This document shows positions 1 through 12,999 of a DNA stretch of 64,000 nt, in pieces (the first letter of the stretch is position 1; each line of letters opens with the position of its first letter). The stretch comes from Lutjanus erythropterus (lineage: Eukaryota > Chordata > Actinopteri > Lutjaniformes > Lutjanidae): the NCBI GenBank assembly GCA_020091685.1, contig CM034591.1, positions 27,061,312-27,125,311 of the forward strand. Reading direction: 5' to 3'. Under the pieces are notes generated by a model. It made no database searches. It worked only from the letters and a program-made list of their open reading frames with translations, and was not told the origin of the DNA. Made by a program: the position numbers and the translations under genes.

Positions 1-2770
1 CTCACATGTACTGATAATAAGACCTTGATCTGTGAGCTCATCACATTGATATGTTGCAACTGAATTTTTGAAAAGAGGATCATCGTGGCCCTTTTAAAAA
101 CCTCAGGACTGTGGTAACACTACATTATACATCCTCTCCTCTCTTTGTGGTTGAATCTGTTCAGCAGCCATCTCTTGCATAGCTGCACAGTTGAAGTATA
201 CAATACATCTCAGACTGAAGGTGGCATATAGAGGGAGTTTGTTCACCTTTCAGAACGACATGTAGTCATTATTGTGATGAGGGTTGTATTGTCTGACTGA
301 ATAGTTCGGTACTTTACTTACGACTCCACTCAAATTTGAATATTTTCTGACAGAACAAATTTCATGGCAGATTTTCTTATGTATACCTAAAGTATGTTGG
401 TGTGATACAGGAAGGGACCTGTGAGGCACTTAATTCAATTGTTTCTCAGGTTTACAGTTGATATAGCTCAGTTGAGTCAACAGGAAGAACATGACAACAT
501 GCAACTACATAAGCAGATAACATGCACGGTAATTAGAATGGCTCCGACACTGGGGCAGCTTAGAGGATGTGACAAGTCCCTCTGGACAGAGACGCCGGTA
601 TATAGTTACAGGTATTATAATGAGCCAGTGAGGGACAGCTGTGCAGGAAGGTAGCAGGTCACAGGGGTAATCATTGATGGGAAGCAGGTGTGCAGGAAAC
701 TCACTGGAGGGGCCTGGTGGGCAGGTGAGGTACAGCCGAGACAACTCAAAACAACAAATGACACAGACACAAAAAAAGGAGAGTATGCAGGTGTCATGGC
801 AGTTTCGACCTTTTTTACTGGACAACAACCTCACTTGCTCTCACAGTGTGATCAGTATTTTTTCCAATATTTCAACTGTTTTTTCATGCACTTCAGATAA
901 CTAGCTCTGCAAAAGCAAACACATTAATTCAGCCACACATCAGCATGGGCTGGTATAAATGCCTCAAGCCCTTTATTTGCTATTGAACAATCAACTGCAT
1001 TTCATTAACAAAATAACTGATTTCTCTTCTTCAAACTAGTCCATACATCATTTTAAGACTCTTAAATTAGAGATAGAAAAATTACATTTTCTGGATATAA
1101 GCTGCTTTTCATGTAGGAGTTAGTTAGTAGCTGTAAGTATAAATCAAAAATTCATGCTTTTATTTATTTCCATATTGACCCCTCTATGAGCTTGCTCAAC
1201 TTGGTTTGAGTCTGAGTGCAAAACATACAGTACTTCACAAGGCTCTATTCCCCTGTGACTCAGAGGAGGATAAAAACAATACCTGAAAAAGGTGATGCAA
1301 GACGTAAACAGTTGTAAATTCTAACCACCTTGCTTACATCAAACTGGTCAGCAAGTAGCAATCAGATTTGGCTTTGAGTGGTTTCATGATCTCTGTGAAT
1401 CACTGCTGTGTGGCTGGTTGTTTCACGATGATACAGTATAATTGAAATTATACTTAAAGATACTTTAAGGCAACAATACATGTGTGTTCTGAGTTTAATA
1501 ATGAGAAATATGTGTTACTAATCACCCAGCTAAATTTAAATGATAAAAGTCGCTAAGTATATTTAATTAGGTCTAAAATGAAAATGCTGTCTCTGTTCTG
1601 AAATGCAGGGGTGATGTCTGCTCCACTTTCTGAGTGTCAAACATCACTATGGCCTGAAAACAATCTGAAACACAGACTTTCTGTCAAGCAGTGTTACTGG
1701 ACATGTCCAGAGATTTTTGAGCCACCAGAGCCAGAGGACGGCGACAGGAGAGTATTTTTTCTTCTGTGTCATGTTGTTGGACCTGAAGTGAGCTGAAGTG
1801 AACTGCTGGACTGATTTGGACTGAGAGTTGCTTAAGGTTTGTTCGTAACAGTTCAGTACTACTTAAGTCTCAGTCTTTTCATGTTTTCAGCAATTATGTA
1901 TTGTGATGTCTTGAGAGGTCAAGTGCTTTTCTCTTGGAGTTTTTGAGGTGTGGGTGCAGGGAATGAAGAGCCAGGATTTGCTTTCCAACTTAAAGTGTAC
2001 TGAGGCTTCTCATAAGAGGACACTCTATTCTTTCTAACAAAACCAAGCCATCAGCCATCAGGAGGGGATGTATCTCCCCTCTATGACAAAACCTCTTCTA
2101 AACCTGTTCTAATATGTATAATGTGTTTAGAAGAAAACCCATGTCCTTTACATGGACTTTAACAATAGAGCCTTACACTATCACTTCACAGCTATCAACC
2201 AACTATCCCTTGGCTTTGCTGCTGAGCTAAGACAAAAGCCTCTGTTTCTGTCTTGTTTTCAATGCCTGCTATATGCCTGCAGAGTTAAAGACAGAAAAAT
2301 AATGCTGAGCTCAGCCTATTGTTATTTGCTTGCTATCCAACTTACTTGTACAGGCCAAAATAAAAAGAGAAGACATGTATGAAGGCCTGCTACAAGCACA
2401 GCATACTGTGCTGTGCTACATTGTGACAGTGGAACCATCAGAAGTGAGTGATTCCTGTTGGACGTGAGTACAGGAAGTTATTCATTTCAGGAGCAAAAAT
2501 AGTAATACTGTAAAGTATTTTACAGTTCATGGTGTCTCTCAGATGTGACGTGTACTGCCACAACTGTGTCATTAGACATTTTGCAGAAGTGAGCTGGGTA
2601 GTTGACTCACTAGGCAATTTGAGGAGGGACTGTTCGCAAAATAACCAAAATCCTCCCCATCCCCCATGTTTACCGGCCACCCCACCTCTTCATCCTCTGC
2701 TAGGAAAAGAAGTGCCAGGGCAGAGGCATTATTTAGTTCAGTATGTTAGTCTTGTCTGCCTGATGCTCGT
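1..2770. other. Intergenic, no gene seen
   Basis: Short open frames here (for example around 505-834 and 2529-2849) lack splice context, domain motifs or conserved-looking composition. A GC-richer patch at 540-780 resembles a decayed transposon piece, but I cannot name the family. Confidence 0.6.
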
Positions 2771-2772
2771 GT

Positions 2773-3162
2773 ATGTATGTCACAGTTTGGTCAGTAGCCC
2801 GGATGTGCAGCCATTTAAACAGCAGTATAGATTACACACTGAATGTTGAGTCAGCTGTAGGATGTCTAGACCACGGGAAAGATAAGGATAAGGACTTGGT
2901 CACCAGGAAAGGATGCAAGAAATGTTATTATAATTTTTTTGAGAAATTAAGGTTAATAGATGGTGAGGACATGTGCAAGCTGGCTCTGTCTTGGAATGAC
3001 AACTCAACAGTTCTGGCCTCTGTTTACTCACCCAACAAAGTGAACCTTGTTTTTTCACCAAGCCCATACACAGCTGAAGATCTTAAATATTTCAAAGGTT
3101 TGGAGGTCTACAGCCAAGATGTCTGGATGGTGAAAGGCCTTGTATCAGTTCAGTCAAATTAA
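2773..3162 (+). pseudogene. Possible fragment of a SWIM/YqaJ-type transposon gene
   Basis: A 129-codon open frame. Its second half includes SPYTAEDLKYFKGLEVYSQD, then VWMVKGLV. This resembles the stretch preceding the SWIM zinc finger in a family of teleost transposon-like proteins with YqaJ-type nuclease domains (typically PYT-DLK-YKSLE-Y-F-GWV). The downstream CxC...H zinc-finger motif is not visible after 3162, so any such gene is truncated. The assignment is from memory of the family pattern and is tentative; it may be a chance frame. Confidence 0.3.
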
Positions 3163-3169
3163 TGACAAA

Positions 3170-5360
3170 CTAGTTTGTTATTCTTACAAGCATATATTTG
3201 ATTAACCACAACTGACTGTTGTACGTAAAATTCACCTCAAATGGAACTTGTGAACTAGTGTAATTACTCCAAGGAAAATCATATGCACAATTCATGAACT
3301 CAGCTCTCTTGAAAATTTTCCACACACAAAGCTTTGAATACCACAAGAAGGGGTTCAGATGAACTCTTCTCATGAACACAGTAAACACAAACCTACTTGG
3401 AGCCAGTGGGGAGTCTGAATGTGTTGTTTGCATTTGGTATCTCCAGCATGGCTGACCTACGGATTGATGACGCGCTGTGAAATTAGTCTATGGCCCCAAC
3501 CATGGCTCTGAAGCTTACGTGTGCTGGGTATTTATAAATCCATGGTGCTGTCCGTGGTGCTGAAGCAGACAGATTTATGAATTGCACCTTTGTCTCCCAA
3601 TTGCTTCCTTTTGTCAGTTTCTTCTTTGATCTATAATACTCTAAACAATATACTATAAATATTCAGTTCTTCACTATATTTTAGTGAATATATATATACT
3701 TATATACTTTCATGATCAAAGTGACAAGTAGCAATGATTTGTAGCTGAAAAGCAAGGACACTGCTGCCTGTTGTATTCTTGTAATATTTCTATAATCATC
3801 CAGTAGCATCTATGCAGCTGAAAATACAGCTGCATAGATGCTACTTAGCCAACCCTGACCCTCCCATTGGGCCAACCCCCTTGCTGAGAATTAACAAATC
3901 GTTAATCGTTAAATTGTATTGTTCATAATATTTGATAACACATATACACTAAATTGATGCTTTTATGGTCTCTGGCATATTTACAGCTTTTTATCCCACA
4001 AGACTTATGGATGTACAGTAATGATGCAGCCAGTACACTGTGACACCCACTGCGTTAGTAGCAGTTCAGCCAATAGTGCACTAATGGTACATGGAAAATG
4101 CAGAGTTGTCAAAGCAGCACCTACCACAGCACTGAATCATTTCCCACAACTTTCACAGCTCTGTGCCATTATGTGCACAGCAGTCAGACCTGCGCATTCC
4201 CATGGGTGCAACAAATTGCTCATTAAATTGGAAAAAAAAAAAATCCAATCATCTGATCTGATGATTAACATCTGCTAATTAAAAAATAGGCAATTAATTT
4301 CAGCCTTAAAAGCATCAACTTTGAAAGGTTCAGTGTTAACTGAATGGAAGCGTGGCCTCAAACCTCTCTGCATGCCTGAATGCAAAATCATGTGTGAATG
4401 ATGCTAAAAATAACCACAGAGGCACAGGCTATTCTCTGTAACCAGAGAGAATTGGATTAGATAGAATTAGATATTAGATATTACTCTCTCTCCAGCCTGC
4501 TTTTTGAATTCCATTAACTGCCAGTGACGCACAAAATCCATGCACTCCTAGTTTTTTATCATGGAGTCACTTTTGACTTACAGTATGTAAATAGTATGTA
4601 TAGCATGTAGCATCAGGTCTACTGTGTGGGTCTTTCTTAGGTCCTTCATAGACATGAAGCCCAAAGGTTTAATAAATGTCTGACTGTATGAAGATTCAAG
4701 ATGTCAAGAGAGGCAGGCAAATGAAAAACTATCTCAGGGACAGTATGACTGTCATTAGCTCTAGTCTAAACTTTTTTCCTAACATATTTCAAATATAATG
4801 TAGTCATGTATACCTTACTAAATCTCTACAGATGCATTATGGTTCCTTTTTTATTGCATTTACAATAGGTAACACAGCAGTGGCATGAGGCGTTTGGAAT
4901 GAGACATGCTTTGGGGCTCCATCTCATGCTCTCAAGTTCCCAAAGCAAATATCATGCCACTGTTTATAGACACTGTTTTCTGAACACATCAGGCCATAGT
5001 TTTCCCTGTATGATGACATGAGATTAACTCATAAACTAAGAGGAAATATTTTGGTTTTCTCTCCCACAGCATTGATTTGTTTTACTGTCTGTGCAGCAGG
5101 TATTTTCTGAAAATTAGGACAACACAGTGGCTAGAGGGAAGAACCTCCTCCCACAATTATTAACCATCGTTACTTCAGTTGTCAGACAGTAACTAGACAG
5201 GGAGCTGACACAGTGTTAAAGCCAAGATATACTTTTGATAACGAAGCATTCATACACAGGCAGAGCTAATTTGACCAAGTAGCAAATAGCTGAAAAGCCA
5301 GTAGAGAAATCAATGGGCAAATCTCTTATGGACAGTTATGCTGTATTCATTAGTTGAATC
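3170..5360. other. Intergenic, no gene seen
   Basis: AT-rich sequence with the perfect hairpin at 3802-3845 and no supported coding region. The minus-strand frame at 3170-3433 has no recognisable motif. Confidence 0.55.
3802..3845. repeat. Perfect inverted repeat, 19-bp arms
   Basis: Arms at 3802-3820 (AGTAGCATCTATGCAGCTG) and 3827-3845 are exact reverse complements around the 6-nt loop AAAATA. It could be a miniature transposon relic or a hairpin-forming transcript. No target duplication is obvious. Confidence 0.9.
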
Positions 5361-5369
5361 ATTGTCCTA

Positions 5370-5560
5370 GGATTTAAAGGGATAGTTCAGATTATGTAAT
5401 GTGGGGTTGTAGGAGGTATTTATCCATAGTCAGTGTATTACCAACAGAACACGTCAGTCAACAAGTCCAGAAAAGCTGCAAAGTAAGATTGATTGATTTC
5501 ATCCATGGAGTTTGGCTTGATTGGAGAGAGTGATATTCACCTGAAAAGCAGTTTCCTGCC
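5370..5560. repeat. Dispersed teleost repeat (AGGGATAGTTCAGATT type)
   Basis: Starts AAAGGGATAGTTCAGATTAT and continues through GTGGGGTTGTAGGAGGTA and TCCATAGTCAGTGTATTACC. I recognise this phrase as a common interspersed repeat, probably a non-autonomous DNA transposon, in percomorph genomes. Ends and family name are uncertain. Confidence 0.55.
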
Positions 5561-6360
5561 ATAAAAGGCTGTCTGACAGCAAAGTATATGAATGAAAATA
5601 TTCTAAATATAGTGTACATTTAAATAAATATTTTTTTAATTAGGTGGACCTTTTCTAAGTGGCTAAAATACCTTTTTGCAGCTGCACATTGCATAGCTTC
5701 CATGCCAGCTCTACTCTCTGCTTCTCTAAAGTGTGTGTGCAGACCAGCATCTACTATAGCTAATACAATGACTATTGATAAGACCTCATACAACCTCACA
5801 TCAAATAATCTGCACTGCTTCTTTAAGACATATGTATTGTATCTGGACAGGAGATGGACAAAACAACAGGAAAGCTTTACACGATGATGCAATGTAACAC
5901 AACAGTCCTTGTAAATATATTATATCTTAAGAGGCATACAAAATCCCAATTCAACAGCACCACAAACCATTGTCTCAAAAATTACCAAGGAGTTAAATCC
6001 AGGCCCACAGTATATTGGGCTAATAAGATCAATAGTATCTGCAGCTACAGCTAGTGTAACAAGAGGCCCTCAAGCATGGAAATAACAATGGCTGTTTAAA
6101 TCTGTGCACACTGTTTATTATTATAAATTTGAGCAGTGATCAGTGTGTACACCAAAACCTTGGGCCACGCTTCAAACAGTATCCTTTCTGAAACCACAAT
6201 GCATCTGCAGCTTTGCTCCATCCATTTAGCGGTGTTTGAGAAAGCAAATACATTATGAGGGGACATGCATAGTTAATCTATGCAGATGGAGCACGACTTA
6301 AGAATGGCAAACATAATCAGGAGGTAATCAAATAAAAAGTGATTTAATGAACAAGTTGTT
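5560..6360. other. Intergenic, no gene seen
   Basis: Overlapping short frames on both strands (5620-5892, 5702-5887, 5854-6054) have no motif support. Confidence 0.55.
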
Positions 6361-6616
6361 GTGGAGCCGCCTCATGAACTTACAGGAAAGACAGTGTGGG
6401 TTTCTTTCCTGAACAGAAGCAGAAAGTAATATTACTTAGGGACTGAGGGAGACTCATCTGCCTGTCCATCATCTCCACCTGTGTGATTGGCAGACTGCAA
6501 GCTGCTCAGGGAATGAGAAGTGTTGCTCTGCTAGACTGTGTGTTGCTTCGGGAGGGAGCCTCCCAGAGAGAGGTTAACACCTGCTAAACCTGCTGAGGCT
6601 CGTGGGAGGATTCTCC

Positions 6617-6625
6617 TATAAAAAG
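6617..6625 (+). promoter_or_regulatory. Possible TATA box
   Basis: TATAAAAAG lies in a locally GC-richer block (about 6400-6660) and is followed 30-40 bp later by purine-rich DNA. No coding exon follows, so it is at best a promoter of an unknown or non-coding transcript. Confidence 0.2.
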
Positions 6626-6671
6626 GATTTAGTTGGGTGTGAGGAAGATAAACAGAGAAACGCGAATGCGC

Positions 6672-6708
6672 GCACACACAGACACACACACACACACACA
6701 CACACACA
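6672..6708. repeat. (CA)n microsatellite
   Basis: Nearly pure CA dinucleotide run, with one G interruption near 6681. Confidence 0.95.
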
Positions 6709-6709
6709 G

Positions 6710-9700
6710 CTTCCAGCTACAGTTTACATGTCTATTGTAGTGGGCAAAGATAAATTAAATTGGTATTTGTTTGAAATCTGAACACATCGTGATTGGTGAC
6801 CTCACTGCGTATCTGTTTTTACCACCAGATGTGAGTGTTATTGAGGGTATTTGACTTTCTACCTCAACCAAATAAGTCCTGCATTGATGTCAGACAACCT
6901 CCTCTTTTAATAATTCTCTTGCCCCAAGTCTACAATATATCTCTGTCATCTGTCATCATCAGTGTTTTAATCGCTGCATACCAATACAGGCTAAAACCTG
7001 TACTTCAGTGTTTCATACAAGACCTGTTGATTGCACTGTATGTGGCACACAGTTTAACAAACTGTCTATATCTGTGACGCTTCTACATTTAAGCCCCAGA
7101 GCTGTGAAATAGAGCGCCATTATTTGTAGACAATAAATTGAATTTACATTTGAAAGGATGAGACCATTTTGCGATGCTTAGTTGCTCTCTTTCATTAAGC
7201 CACAAGGCACCGGGGAGTGTTGTTGCTTTGCTAATCATTATTGCAATTTGAATCACGTGGAAAACACCAAATTGCTAATAGTCACGTAGTCTGTAGCAGG
7301 CTCCCAGATGTTTCATATTTGGTCATGGCGGATTATAGCAATTAAAAAAATAACAATTTGCATAAACACAAGGAAATAATGGAGCTGACATTACCAGATT
7401 TCTGTTTGTTTGATGAAACAATCAAGGGACGCTTAAAAGCTTCCTTAAAATGATTTCTTTCCTGGAGAATAAAAACAACATTCATTGTTGACAGTTGTCA
7501 TTTCAACTTATTAATATCAGATAGAACTTTATTAATTCCAAAGAAAATTCTTGTGCCAGAATTTGCTCAAAATTTCAGTGATGTAAGAATGAGAACAATA
7601 GAGTACTTAATAATAAGTGAAATATAAAGTGTATAAGGAGTAAATGTAAAAATCGTGCCTAATAGGATAACAATAGGTTAAGTAAAAAAGTAAGCTAAAA
7701 TAAATTTTAAATAAAAGAGGATCACTGCCAGTGACACTGGAAGTAAAATTGGCTATGATATTAAAAAGTAATAAAAAAGTATTACACCTGATAATAAATG
7801 GAATAATGCACATGTATTAAATATAATATTGTGAATTATATTAAATGTAGTAGTGTACATGGTAGAAAAAATGAAAAATATGTCACACATGATCATACAT
7901 GTAATATTACACATTATATTGCACATGATGATGATGATAAAGTCTTACTGAACATAATACTGGTATTATTGTTTTCAGTGTCCAGTGTTTCCGCTGTAAT
8001 AGCGAATCTAATGAAAACACATGATAAATGACATTTGTCCTATAGAAAACTACTAAAGACTGTACTCAAATGGAGTTGTTACATTCAGGACGGTTGCACT
8101 TATCAACATAACATTGAAATGTTTTGTGTCCAGCAGTCTGTCATTGATTGTCTTCGAATGACATCCTTATCCCAGTTACCAGGGGGAACGATGTAGTAAC
8201 TATCCTCTCTGTATCTGAGTGAGAGAGCTCTGTAAGTAGACTCAGGGGAGCGGGGCAGGGCCAAGGCTCACATTAGAATCTGTGTGCAAGTGTTCATCTG
8301 TTTATGTTAATGTGTGTACTTACATTTACTGCATAATGCATGTTCTCTGGACTCATATCATATTAAAACATACAGTGTGCACCTAGGGACGGTACGCTAT
8401 CTCATGTTTGTGACTGTGTTAGCGTGTCAGTAATACATTATTGGATTTGAATCTGTGAGGCTGGATGTGTATATTGCACATGCGTCCCCTGGGCTCAGTA
8501 TGGTGAGCACTACAGAACAAGCTTTACTGGTTGAATGTTCCAGACATACACAACGGTGGTGCAATTAGGGAACATACAAGGTATGATAGTTATAAATATT
8601 TGATTTGTTCATCACTGTGTCGTAGTAGTAGAAGCATGAGTAGGATTACATTTTAATTTGGCAGGTCTTCATAGCAATTTTTGACCCTTTCCTTCCACCA
8701 AATGCAGTGAAAATACACCAAAGGCAGGGATTTGTGATACACAAAGTGCATAGGATAATAGTAATTCTGATATGGCTAGTATGTAATTGAATCCCACGTT
8801 TTTTTCAGGCTCCATGTTATTATCCCAGCCTCTCAGCTGCCAGATCTACAGTCTTCTACATCTTCCCATCATAAATCTCCTCAGCTTTAGACCAGATCAA
8901 GGTGGATTGAAAACCAGCTAACCATTTTCTTTGTCTCTCAGGGGTCAGAACATCCAACTATGCTGAACCATTGCACCAAACCACAACCAGCCAATCTCAG
9001 AGAGCAAATGATGATGCCCCCCCCACCCCAACACCCCTACCTCAGCCCCAACCCCCCTACCACCCCCACCCCCACCCACCGCACGGTTGCTGTGGTAACA
9101 GTGCTGCAAGTACCTCTATAGCTCTTATGTCTCTGGTTATGGCTGTCTGTTTCCATTCTTAGGTGAAGGGATTGATCGCTATTCTGCTCACCAAGTGCTG
9201 AATCCGGGTGGCACTGGTGCAGAACAGCGGGGAACGGCCTGGGCTGAGACCAACTACCTGTTTCTTACCCAGCAAACCACATGAGGGAAAACCTGATGAA
9301 ACCACTGATTCCTCCATGGTGGAAATCTGTTGCATCCACATGGAAATGAGCCACGTGGACCTGATGGATACAGCTAACTAACTCTAACTCTCTTTGATAC
9401 TGTTATCGCAAATTATTGCATTTTGCATTTTCAAACAGAGAAGAACTTTCTCAGCCTGCACGCTTCACTCAGACATCTTCTGTAGACAAAACGTATAATT
9501 TTCCTGCTTTTGGATCTCCTGGTACAGCTGAGATTGCCCAGCAACACAGAAGTAAGCCAATCAAGAAATTGTGTGTTTGTGATATAGGTGTGAAGCACAA
9601 TCTTATCATATGATAACAGTGTTAATCACAAGGGTGGTATAACCTGTTAAGATGCAAATATCCATGACAAACAGCACAACTGTGTCTCTTAACATGAAAA

Positions 9701-9780
9701 GAAAAGCTTCCAAAATATATAGCATCATATGAACATTATTGAGCCATGTTAACTCTACTCTACCAACATACTTTAATAAT
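6710..9780. other. Intergenic; possible conserved block and a C-rich tract
   Basis: No coding region is supported. At 7080-7440 the sequence looks repeat-free, with several homeodomain-like ATTA/TAAT sites and a CACGTG. From 9016 to 9082 it is C-rich with poly-proline-like composition. 7500-8030 is very AT-rich. Confidence 0.5.
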
Positions 9781-9799
9781 ATTATACCAGTTCATTACA

Positions 9800-9839
9800 C
9801 TTATTAGTGGGAATACTTGCAAGCATTCCCACTAATAAG
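9800..9839. repeat. Perfect inverted repeat, 15-bp arms
   Basis: Arms at 9800-9814 (CTTATTAGTGGGAAT) and 9825-9839 are exact reverse complements around a 10-nt loop ACTTGCAAGC, itself partly self-complementary. I recognise this fold as a short palindromic repeat seen in fish genomes. Confidence 0.9.
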
Positions 9840-11275
9840 CATTAATATTACACTTATTATGAACAAATATTTTATGCATTCATTCCTCCAAGTTCAGTGA
9901 CTGCAAACTAGCGAGAAAAGATTCTACATGCATTTTACAGAATCATTTCTAATGTACCGTGGTGATGATGTGCAAAGACCGCTTGCTGCTTGTGTTGTTT
10001 ACACATGAAAAGACATCTTTTCAACAGCAACAAAAGATTTCTCATAAGATAGAACAATATGTTGTCTGAGTTGAGACGCATGCTTTCAGTGTGCTCAGAA
10101 GACGCTCCGTGTCTGAATAATTCATTCCACCAATTCTACTGAAACCTTCTGGATCTGACACCATGGTTGCGATTCCATTAAGTTCTCCTCATGCTTCATT
10201 TACATCTGCACACTCTCATTATTGTCATGGAATACTTTCACAACTTGGAAAATTCAAATAAAAACATTGGCTACCACATAATATGATGTTATAAGTTTGG
10301 GTGTAACAGTACTCAGAAGTCATCGTTCTGTTTATACCCTGGTACGAGCCACAGTTCAGTGCGAGTTTGATATGTCAGGAAAAAACACCCCGCAAATGCA
10401 CAAGGATACATTTTTATTTAATTTCAGTGACACAGCTAAATGTGCGTTAGCATGTTTGATGCGTTTCCATTCACTTTACCATATGTCCTTGCTTTATCCA
10501 CAAATCTCTCTCTCTCTTTCTTGATTATAGTGAAATATTCTAATATAATAAATATTATTTTAGGAATACCCTATTTCTAGTAGGTTATTTCTTATTTCAC
10601 CATTTCTATTTTACGTCTCCACCATGTTTAAGTGTTTATTCACAATCTGCTCACCTTGCTTCTCCCTTATCACACACACACACACCTCTGGTCTCTTGCT
10701 GCACACAAACACTGGGGCTCATCCAACCCACCTCCCTCTGTTAATCTCCCTGTATGTGTCTGATCTGTTGTCTGTCTTAATCAGCAGGTTGTTTTATAGG
10801 TAAGTTATTAAGTTACCCAAAAACACAATTCAAGATTTTTTCTTTCACCTGTAATTCTGTTTTCACAGTAGCATCTGAGCTACAAGGAGGGGGCTTGTTT
10901 TTGTTGATGTTGCCAATTAAGACGATCTCAACCACCATTGTACCAAACGACATCGACTCCAACCAAGTGTGCTTACTACAAATTACAGAACAGTTACTTA
11001 AGATGGCATTAAACAATACATACAGGAGACTCTGTGTCTGTGTTACTGTGCAGAGCAGAGTGTGACTGTCACACAGACCGCAGAAGAGCAAACAGGTGTG
11101 GGAGGGGAAGAGTGCAGTGGAGCCGAATGGAAATAATCTACCAGGCATGCTCAATCGATCACTGATGGTGTTGTTCTCTCAATGGATAACAGGATAAAAT
11201 TAAAATATTAAATGAGCTGCCAGCTCTATTTGGGCAGCCATCAATTCACCTGGGTGGCCCACCAAAGTAGTCAAT
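9840..11275. other. Intergenic, no gene seen
   Basis: Includes a short CA run near 10671-10685. The 113-codon minus-strand frame at 10813-11154 has no recognisable domain. Confidence 0.55.
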
Positions 11276-12992
11276 GGGCCCTATCTTACATCCAGTGCAA
11301 AGCCGCTGCCCTGGTGGCACAGGCGGATTTGCACTGGTGTGGTTGCCATTTTTGCCACGTCTGCAAGATACCAAATGAACTTGTGCCTGGTCTGTGTGGC
11401 CATGAGCAGGAGGTCTAAAAGTTAGGGCAAAAGAAGATGCGGCTGGTCATATTTGCTATCTTGTGCTCAAAATCGGATTGAGGTGCAGCGTCTCTTCTCT
11501 ACCACGCTCCTGTCCACTGGCTCCATCTTCAGGAGCTTCAGCCAGTGGAGTTGCATAATAATGATGATGATAATAATGAATTATAAAATATACTGTCAAG
11601 GTGCTTGACATTTACAGTTCAGGTATTGTATTACTTTTTTCAGGCAATAATGTAAAATAAACTATTTACACATGAAGCTGCTTTGGAGACATCCTGCAGT
11701 CTCCATATCTTACATGCACTCACACATTAACTCAAACCAAGAGATCTCATCATGCTGCCACCAGTTGTGATCCTGGCACACCTGCACCATCAGTGGTGAT
11801 GAGAACTGACTTTCTGATTGGTTTATTGCATGCACGACCTAAACTCGCCTTTGAATTAATCAAGGTACTTGGGTGCAGCTGTGCGCTGCTGGCACAAGGG
11901 GTAGGACAGGACAGGATACTCTTGCACCCCTGGTGCAAGATGGCAAAAGTGAATTTGGACACAACTTGAATAAATTAAATCCATTGCGCCTTGTATGCTT
12001 TGGACAAAGTACTCAACCCCAGTACTTGAGTCAAAGTATAGATACTCCTGGTCAAATATTACTCAACTACAAGTGAAAGTTGCTCAGTCAAAATTTTACT
12101 TGAGTTAAAGTACTAGAGTACTTGGTTTTAAAGTACAAAAGTACATTTTCTAATATCAATACATGCTGTATTGTTTTCATGATGCATTTACAGAAGCTTG
12201 TAACTCTCTGAAACCATCTAATGACTTGCTTTTAACTTGCTTGTAGAACCACTCTGCTACACAAAGCCTATAGAAACACCTATAAAAACTTCAGCATAGA
12301 AATACAATCAAAAACAAAAAGGACAGCTATTGTAATTTTCTGATGTAATTGTATTAAAATCACTGCGTAAAAGCAGATTGAAGCCAAGTGTAAGGAGTTC
12401 TCTAAGTCTGTTAAATAACTGAGATTTCTTTCTGGCTTCAGAGGCAGTATATACATGAATTATGCTGTATTTTTCACCCTGATAAAAACAATCCAACTTT
12501 AAAAGCTACCTGGAATAATGAATAATTATAATAACATCTTGAGATTTAATTTTGTCTTTCTCCTGCCGTCACCATTACCACTTTTTGTTTGAATGAAAGA
12601 GGGAGAGCTTGCTTGTGCTTGTTAGTGCGCCTGGACGTATTTCTGCTTTTACATCAGTCCCATTTGAGAGGAGCTCCTGTGATTGGTTTCTTTCTGTGAG
12701 GAACACAGCATGTGACCAATTACATTTTAGAAAAGAAAAAACAGCAACAGCTGACTTCAACGATGTGCTCAGTCAAAAAGTAACAACAACCTTCCTAGAA
12801 ATGTAGTGGAGTCAAAAGTACAATATTTGTCTTTGAAATGTAGTGGAGTGAAAGTCAGAAGAAAAAAAAAGAAATACTCAAGTAAAGTACAGACACTCAA
12901 AAAATGTACTTAAGTACAGTACTCATGTAAATGTACTTTGTTAATGTCCACCACTGTCCACTTGTGCTTTAGATCAGCATAAGATAGGGCCC
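11276..12992. mobile_element. Non-autonomous DNA transposon (GGGCCCTATCTTA ends), interrupted
   Basis: The left end at 11276 reads GGGCCCTATCTTAC and the right end near 12980-12992 reads ATAAGATAGGGCCC, its inverse: terminal inverted repeats. The internal part at 11750-12000 matches the reverse complement of the copy at 20573-20780. A second transposon has inserted at 12001-12956. The ends resemble a hAT-type family common in fish, but I see no clear 8-bp target duplication. Confidence 0.7.
12001..12956. mobile_element. MITE-like element nested inside the 11.3-13.0 kb transposon
   Basis: The left part reads TGGACAAAGTACTCAAC and the inverted right end reads CAGTGGTGGACATTAACAAAG, giving imperfect terminal inverted repeats. 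Both ends carry repeated AAGTAC/GTACTT motifs typical of a well-known teleost miniature element. Comparing the host element with its uninterrupted copy near 20.59 kb shows that this segment is an insertion. No transposase frame is present. Confidence 0.75.
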
Positions 12993-12999
12993 TATGTGT

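Noticed and set aside
2529..2849. 106-codon plus-strand frame overlapping the YqaJ-like candidate
   Set aside because: It is in a different frame from the candidate and has no recognised motif.
8971..9162. Proline- and histidine-rich plus-strand frame
   Set aside because: It reflects the C-rich low-complexity tract at 9016-9082 rather than a coding gene.
10813..11154. 113-codon minus-strand frame, cysteine-rich
   Set aside because: No domain pattern; intergenic context suggests a chance frame.
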